Of a DNA stretch of 8,975 nt, positions 5,550-8,975 are shown one piece after another. The notes beneath the pieces are model-generated. The model had not been told where the DNA came from. It saw nothing but the letters and a program-made list of their open reading frames with translations, and searched no databases. Source of the DNA: an uncultured Actinotalea sp. (GTDB lineage: Bacteria; Actinomycetota; Actinomycetes; Actinomycetales; Cellulomonadaceae); NCBI RefSeq assembly GCF_946885855.1, contig NZ_CAMPHH010000139.1:1-8975 (forward strand). Direction: 5' to 3'. Numbering within the stretch: the first letter of the stretch is position 1; each line of letters starts with the position of its first letter. A program made the translations under genes and the position numbers.

Positions 5550-6620
5550 ATGACACGTTCGATGACCCGTCGCACCTGGGGCGATGCCGGCAGGGGCGCC
5601 CGGCGCGGCCTGCTGCCGAGCGCCGTCGGCGCCCTGGCCCTCCTGCTCGGCGCATGCGGCGGCGGGGCCGGCGCCTCGACCGACGAGGACACCGACGACT
5701 CGGCCTCCGGCTTCGGGAGCGGCCCGCTGGACGCGTACTTCGAGCGCATCTACGGCGGCACGGACGAGAACGCCTGGCAGGACCAGCAGCGCGAGGTCGA
5801 GGAGCTCGTCGCCGAGTGCATGGCCGAGCAGGGCTTCGAGTACGTCCCGGTCGACTACGCGGCCATGTCCCAGCCCGCCGTCACGGAGGACTCCGAGATC
5901 GAGTGGGGCACCCGCGAGTTCGCGGAGCAGTACGGCTACGGCATGACCAGCTGGCCGGGCATGGACGAGGAGCCGATGCCGGAGGAGGACACGGGCTGGG
6001 AGGACCCCAACCAGGCCTACGTCGAGGCGATGAGCGAGACCGAGCGGGACGCGTACTACGTCGCCCTCCACGGCGAGATGTCGGGCCCCGAGCCGGGCGA
6101 GGAGGAGGAGTGGGAGTACGACTGGACCCAGGCGGGCTGCCAGGGCAGCTCCCAGCACGCCATCGAGGAGAAGTACGGCCTGGCCGGTGAGGAGATGACC
6201 GCCCTCCAGGAGGAGATGGAGCAGCTCTTCACCCAGATCGAGTCCGACGAGCGCATCACCTCCCTCACCGCGCAGTGGTCCGACTGCATGGCCGACGCCG
6301 GCTACACCGGGCTCGCGTCGATGGACGACCCCCAGAACACGCTCATGGAGCAGCAGAACGCGATCTACGACGAGGTCTACGGCCAGGACGTCGTCGACGA
6401 GTCGGAGTGGGAGAAGCTCGAGGCGGAGGTGGAGAAGCGCACCGCGGAGCTGCGGGAGACCGAGATCGCGACCGCCGTCGCCGACTTCGACTGCAAGGAC
6501 GAGGTCGGCTTCGAGGAGGTCCGCGTCGAGGTCACCAACGAGTACCAGCAGACGTTCGTCGACAACCACCGCGCCGAGCTCGAGGCGTGGGTGGAGTCCG
6601 CCGAGGCGGCCCGCTCCTGA
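5550..6620 (+). CDS. Acidic secreted lipoprotein with a duplicated Cys-Met motif
   Basis: The first 35 residues form a lipoprotein signal: many Arg (TRRTWGDAGRGARR), a hydrophobic stretch (about 21-34) and the lipobox LGAC, with lipid-bearing Cys36. The mature protein should be anchored to the outer face of the membrane. It is strongly acidic (for example EEEEWEYDW at 184-192). It has four further Cys (90, 197, 246, 315); ECMAEQGFEY (89-98) and DCMADAGYTG (245-254) are two copies of one motif, each followed by another Cys, which suggests two similar halves, each perhaps with a disulfide. I know no function for this type of protein. RBS AGGGGGG (5534-5540) supports the ATG at 5550 over the Met codon at 5562. 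Its stop overlaps the adaptor gene's ATG by one base, so it is probably a substrate-handling or accessory part of the same transporter. Confidence 0.87.
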   Translation: MTRSMTRRTWGDAGRGARRGLLPSAVGALALLLGACGGGAGASTDEDTDDSASGFGSGPLDAYFERIYGGTDENAWQDQQREVEELVAECMAEQGFEYVPVDYAAMSQPAVTEDSEIEWGTREFAEQYGYGMTSWPGMDEEPMPEEDTGWEDPNQAYVEAMSETERDAYYVALHGEMSGPEPGEEEEWEYDWTQAGCQGSSQHAIEEKYGLAGEEMTALQEEMEQLFTQIESDERITSLTAQWSDCMADAGYTGLASMDDPQNTLMEQQNAIYDEVYGQDVVDESEWEKLEAEVEKRTAELRETEIATAVADFDCKDEVGFEEVRVEVTNEYQQTFVDNHRAELEAWVESAEAARS

Positions 6621-8218
6621 TGGACCGCTCGACCCGCACGATCGCCGTCCTCGCCGTGACCGCCGTGGTCAGCCTCGGCGCCGGTCTTGGCCTCGGCCGG
6701 CTGGTGCAGTCCCCGGCGGAGGCCGCCGCCGCGGCCGCACCTCCCGAGGCCGGGCTGATCACGGTCCCGGTCGAGCTGCGCTCGCTGACCAACGACGTCG
6801 TCCTGCGCGGCGACGTGCTCTACGAGGACCCGGTGCAGGTGACCCTGGAGACCGGCGACCTCGGCGGACCTGCCGTCGTCACGGGACAGGTGCCCGAGCC
6901 GGGCGCGACCATCGCGGCCGGCGATGTCCTGCTCGAGGTCACCGGCCGGCCCGTGGTGGCGCTCGGCGGGGAGCTCCCCGTCTACCGGACCCTGCGCGCC
7001 GGCGTCTCCGGGCCGGACGTCGTCCAGCTCAAGGAGGCGCTCGCGGGGCTCGGCATCGACGCCGGCGACGTGACCTCGCCGGTCTACGACGCCCGGGCCG
7101 CGGCCGGGGTCGAGGCCCTCTACGCCCGCATCGGCTACCCGGCGCCGACGGCCGGCGACGAGGTGGCCGGGTCGGTCGAGGCGGCCCGGCAGGCCGTGCG
7201 GTCGGCCCAGGACCAGCTCACCCAGGCCCGCGCCGACCTCGGCCGGGCCCAGGCCGGTGGACCGCAGTCCGAACGCGTCCGGCTCGAGGCCGAGGTGCGC
7301 AGCGCCCAGTACCGGCTCGACACGGCCCGGGCCGCCTGCGCCGCGCCGACGGACGAGCAGCCGTGCGACCAGGGCGCCGTCGTCGACGCCGAGGGCGCTC
7401 TCGCCGTGGCGGTCGCCGCCCGGACGGAGGGTCAGGCGGCACCGGACACCGCGACGGAGCGCTCCGCGGTGCAGGCGGCGGAGCGCACCGTGGGTGAGGC
7501 GCAGGAGGACCTCGCGGAGGCGCTGACCGACGCCATGACGCCGCTGCCGGCCGGCGAGGTGGTCTACCTCGACGCCCTGCCCCGGCGGGTCGACAGCGTC
7601 GAGGTGCGCCGCGGCTCGACCGTCGGCGGAAGCCCCGTGATGAGCGTCTCCGGTGCCACGCTGCAGGTGGTCGGCTCGGTCACCTCCGCGGACGCCGCGC
7701 TGCTCACGGTCGACGCTCCCGCCACGATCCAGCTGCCCGACGGCGCCGTCGTCGACGCGACGGTCGCGCAGATCGGCGGGGAGGACCCGACCGCGCGCGG
7801 CGAGGAGGGCGAGGGCGCCGCCGGCGCGCAGGAGCGCAGCCGCACCCGCGTCGTCGTCGTCCCCGGGGAGCTGACGGAGGAGCAGCGCCTGACGATCCAG
7901 GGCATGAACGTCCGGATCACCGTGCCGGTCGGGTCGACCGCCGGCGACGTGCTCGCCGTGCCGATCGCGGCCCTGGACACCGGTGCCGCGGGCGAGGCGC
8001 GCGTCGAGGTGGTCGCCGCCGACGGCTCGAGCGAGGTCGTCACGGTGCGCACCGGGCTGGCCGCCGCGGGCTACGTCGAGGTCAGCGCCCTCGACGGGCG
8101 CCTGGAGCAGGGGGACCGCGTGTCCGTCGGGGTCGCGGCGGGCGCACCCGCCGGCGACGCCGACGACGACACGGACGAGGACACCTCCGGGGAGGACCCG
8201 CCGGAGGACGAGGCGTGA
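6620..8218 (+). CDS. Membrane-anchored ABC transporter adaptor with a peptidoglycan-binding-like domain
   Basis: A 532-residue periplasmic-adaptor (HlyD/MacA-like) protein. There is an N-terminal membrane anchor (about 8-27) with no lipobox. Residues about 45-118 are half of a lipoyl/barrel-sandwich region (TGQVPEPGATIAAGDVLLEV). Residues about 120-175 resemble a PG_binding_1 domain (YRTLRAGVSGPDVVQLKEAL). Residues about 181-305 are Ala/Glu/Arg-rich and likely a coiled-coil hairpin, with Cys240 and Cys249 at its turn region. Residues about 310-505 are beta-rich: the second sandwich half (VDSVEVRRGSTVGGSPVMSV), then a beta-barrel and a membrane-proximal part. The last 20 residues are almost all Asp, Glu, Gly, Pro or Thr. 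The ATG overlaps the preceding stop (TGATG), with only a weak GAGG at 6603-6606, so translation probably depends on coupling. It should bridge the permease and the cell wall or substrate. Confidence 0.9.
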   Translation: MDRSTRTIAVLAVTAVVSLGAGLGLGRLVQSPAEAAAAAAPPEAGLITVPVELRSLTNDVVLRGDVLYEDPVQVTLETGDLGGPAVVTGQVPEPGATIAAGDVLLEVTGRPVVALGGELPVYRTLRAGVSGPDVVQLKEALAGLGIDAGDVTSPVYDARAAAGVEALYARIGYPAPTAGDEVAGSVEAARQAVRSAQDQLTQARADLGRAQAGGPQSERVRLEAEVRSAQYRLDTARAACAAPTDEQPCDQGAVVDAEGALAVAVAARTEGQAAPDTATERSAVQAAERTVGEAQEDLAEALTDAMTPLPAGEVVYLDALPRRVDSVEVRRGSTVGGSPVMSVSGATLQVVGSVTSADAALLTVDAPATIQLPDGAVVDATVAQIGGEDPTARGEEGEGAAGAQERSRTRVVVVPGELTEEQRLTIQGMNVRITVPVGSTAGDVLAVPIAALDTGAAGEARVEVVAADGSSEVVTVRTGLAAAGYVEVSALDGRLEQGDRVSVGVAAGAPAGDADDDTDEDTSGEDPPEDEA

Positions 8219-8975
8219 CGCTCCAGCAGGGCCCGCCGCAGGGGGTCGGGTCCAAGCCGGGGACCGTCACGCACCCGGCCGAGCACCTCGTGGAGGGGGC
8301 CCACGAGGTGCTCGCGCTGAGGGGCGTCGGACGCACCTTCCCCGGGACTCCTCCGGTCGAGGCGCTGCGCGACGTCGACCTCGTGGTGCACCGCGGGGAC
8401 TACGTCTCCGTGGTCGGGCCCTCCGGGTCCGGCAAGTCGACCCTCCTGCACCTCCTCGGGCTGCTGGACCGCCCCACCGCCGGGGACTACCTGCTCGACG
8501 GCACCCCGACGCGCGAGCTGTCCGAGGCGGACCGGTCCGCACTGCGCGGCGGGCGGATCGGCTTCGTCTTCCAGTCGTTCCACCTGCTGCCGCACCGCAC
8601 GGTGCTCGACAACGTGCTCCTCGCGACCCTCTACAGCGGGGTCCCGCGGTCCGAGCGGCGGCGGCGGGCGCTGGAGGCGCTGGAGCGCGTTCACCTGGGC
8701 CACCGCCTGGACTTCCTGCCGCCGGTGCTGTCCGGCGGTGAGCGGCAACGGGTCGCGGTCGCGCGGGCGGTCGTCGCCTCGCCGCGGGTCCTCCTGGCGG
8801 ACGAGCCGACCGGCAACCTCGACTCCGCCAACTCCGCGGGGGTGCTGGACCTCTTCGACGAGCTGCACCGCGACGGCCTCACGCTCGTGGTCATCACCCA
8901 CGACGACGACGTCTCGGCCCGCGCCCGCCGGCGCGTGCGGATCGCCGACGGCACGCTGCGGGAGGTGTCGTCTGT
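8215..8975 (+). CDS. MacB/LolD-type ABC transporter ATPase, 3' end missing
   Basis: ATP-binding subunit that drives the transporter from the cytoplasmic face. Visible motifs by residue: Walker A GPSGSGKST (68-76), Q-loop FQSF with Gln120, signature LSGGERQ (172-178), Walker B VLLADEP (192-198, with Glu197 as likely catalytic base), D-loop NLDS, and H-loop His229. The HLLPHRTVLDNVLL stretch is typical of the MacB/LolD/FtsE group. The gene runs off the window after about 253 codons, close to the usual end of such ATPases. The GTG start overlaps the adaptor stop (GTGA) and has GGAGGA at 8203-8208, six bases upstream. This gives a Pro/Gly-rich N-terminal extension of about 30 residues before the conserved domain; in-frame GTGs at 8290 and 8308 are weaker alternatives without a clear RBS. 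A permease is expected downstream (inference). Confidence 0.95.
   Translation, partial: MTLQQGPPQGVGSKPGTVTHPAEHLVEGAHEVLALRGVGRTFPGTPPVEALRDVDLVVHRGDYVSVVGPSGSGKSTLLHLLGLLDRPTAGDYLLDGTPTRELSEADRSALRGGRIGFVFQSFHLLPHRTVLDNVLLATLYSGVPRSERRRRALEALERVHLGHRLDFLPPVLSGGERQRVAVARAVVASPRVLLADEPTGNLDSANSAGVLDLFDELHRDGLTLVVITHDDDVSARARRRVRIADGTLREVSS
8280..8314 (+). promoter_or_regulatory. Perfect 14-bp stem-loop inside the start of the ABC ATPase gene
   Basis: CGAGCACCTCGTGG (8280-8293) pairs with CCACGAGGTGCTCG (8301-8314) around the seven-base loop AGGGGGC (8294-8300). It lies 65 bases after the GTG start, before the conserved nucleotide-binding domain, and encodes the region around HLVEGAHEVL. The in-frame GTGs at 8290 and 8308 fall inside the stem arms. 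It could slow ribosomes, attenuate transcription between adaptor and ATPase, or protect or process the mRNA. There is no T-run, and the function is unproven. Confidence 0.6.

Noticed and set aside
5508..6569. Long antisense open frame opposite the lipoprotein gene
   Set aside because: Its Leu/Val-rich product is what Asp/Glu-rich codons give when read on the other strand. The sense frame has a lipobox and an RBS.

Overview
The window is very GC-rich with almost exclusively G/C third codon positions, uses GTG as well as ATG starts, and carries actinobacterial versions of every gene family I recognise. I read it as a high-GC actinobacterium, most likely a Micrococcales relative of the Cellulomonadaceae/Promicromonosporaceae type. 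The family-level placement is an impression, not a demonstrated result. All seven genes lie on the + strand. I see no RNA genes, insertion sequences, integrase or CRISPR array.

Layout: (1) 1-2585, the galactose-use pair galT-galK. galT is cut by the left window edge: its reading frame is open from base 1, so the ATG at 199 is an internal Met. galK overlaps galT by four bases and carries an in-frame 15-bp tandem repeat that inserts five pentapeptides near its N-terminus. (2) 2586-2956, a 371-base gap of lower GC with a hairpin just after galK and a long inverted repeat in the leader of the next gene. (3) 2957-3760, a PRC-barrel plus DUF2382 (YsnF/AvaK-like) protein, probably stress-related, followed by a 15-bp perfect terminator stem. 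(4) 4044-5378, a 444-residue one-piece regulator: RsbW-like ATPase domain, helical middle region, C-terminal PAS domain. (5) 5550-8975, a tightly coupled cluster of an acidic lipoprotein, a membrane-anchored adaptor with a peptidoglycan-binding-like domain, and a MacB/LolD-type ABC ATPase that runs off the right edge.

How they work together: GalK phosphorylates galactose and GalT exchanges the product with UDP-glucose (Leloir pathway). The last three genes overlap by 1 and 4 bases and look like one translationally coupled export or envelope machine. The missing partner, an FtsX/MacB-like permease, is expected just beyond the right edge (inference). Its substrate is unknown and it is the best candidate here for an uncharacterised system. 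A perfect 14-bp stem-loop lies inside the start of its ATPase gene. The PRC/DUF2382 gene and the ATPase-PAS regulator are separated by a terminator and are probably independent units.
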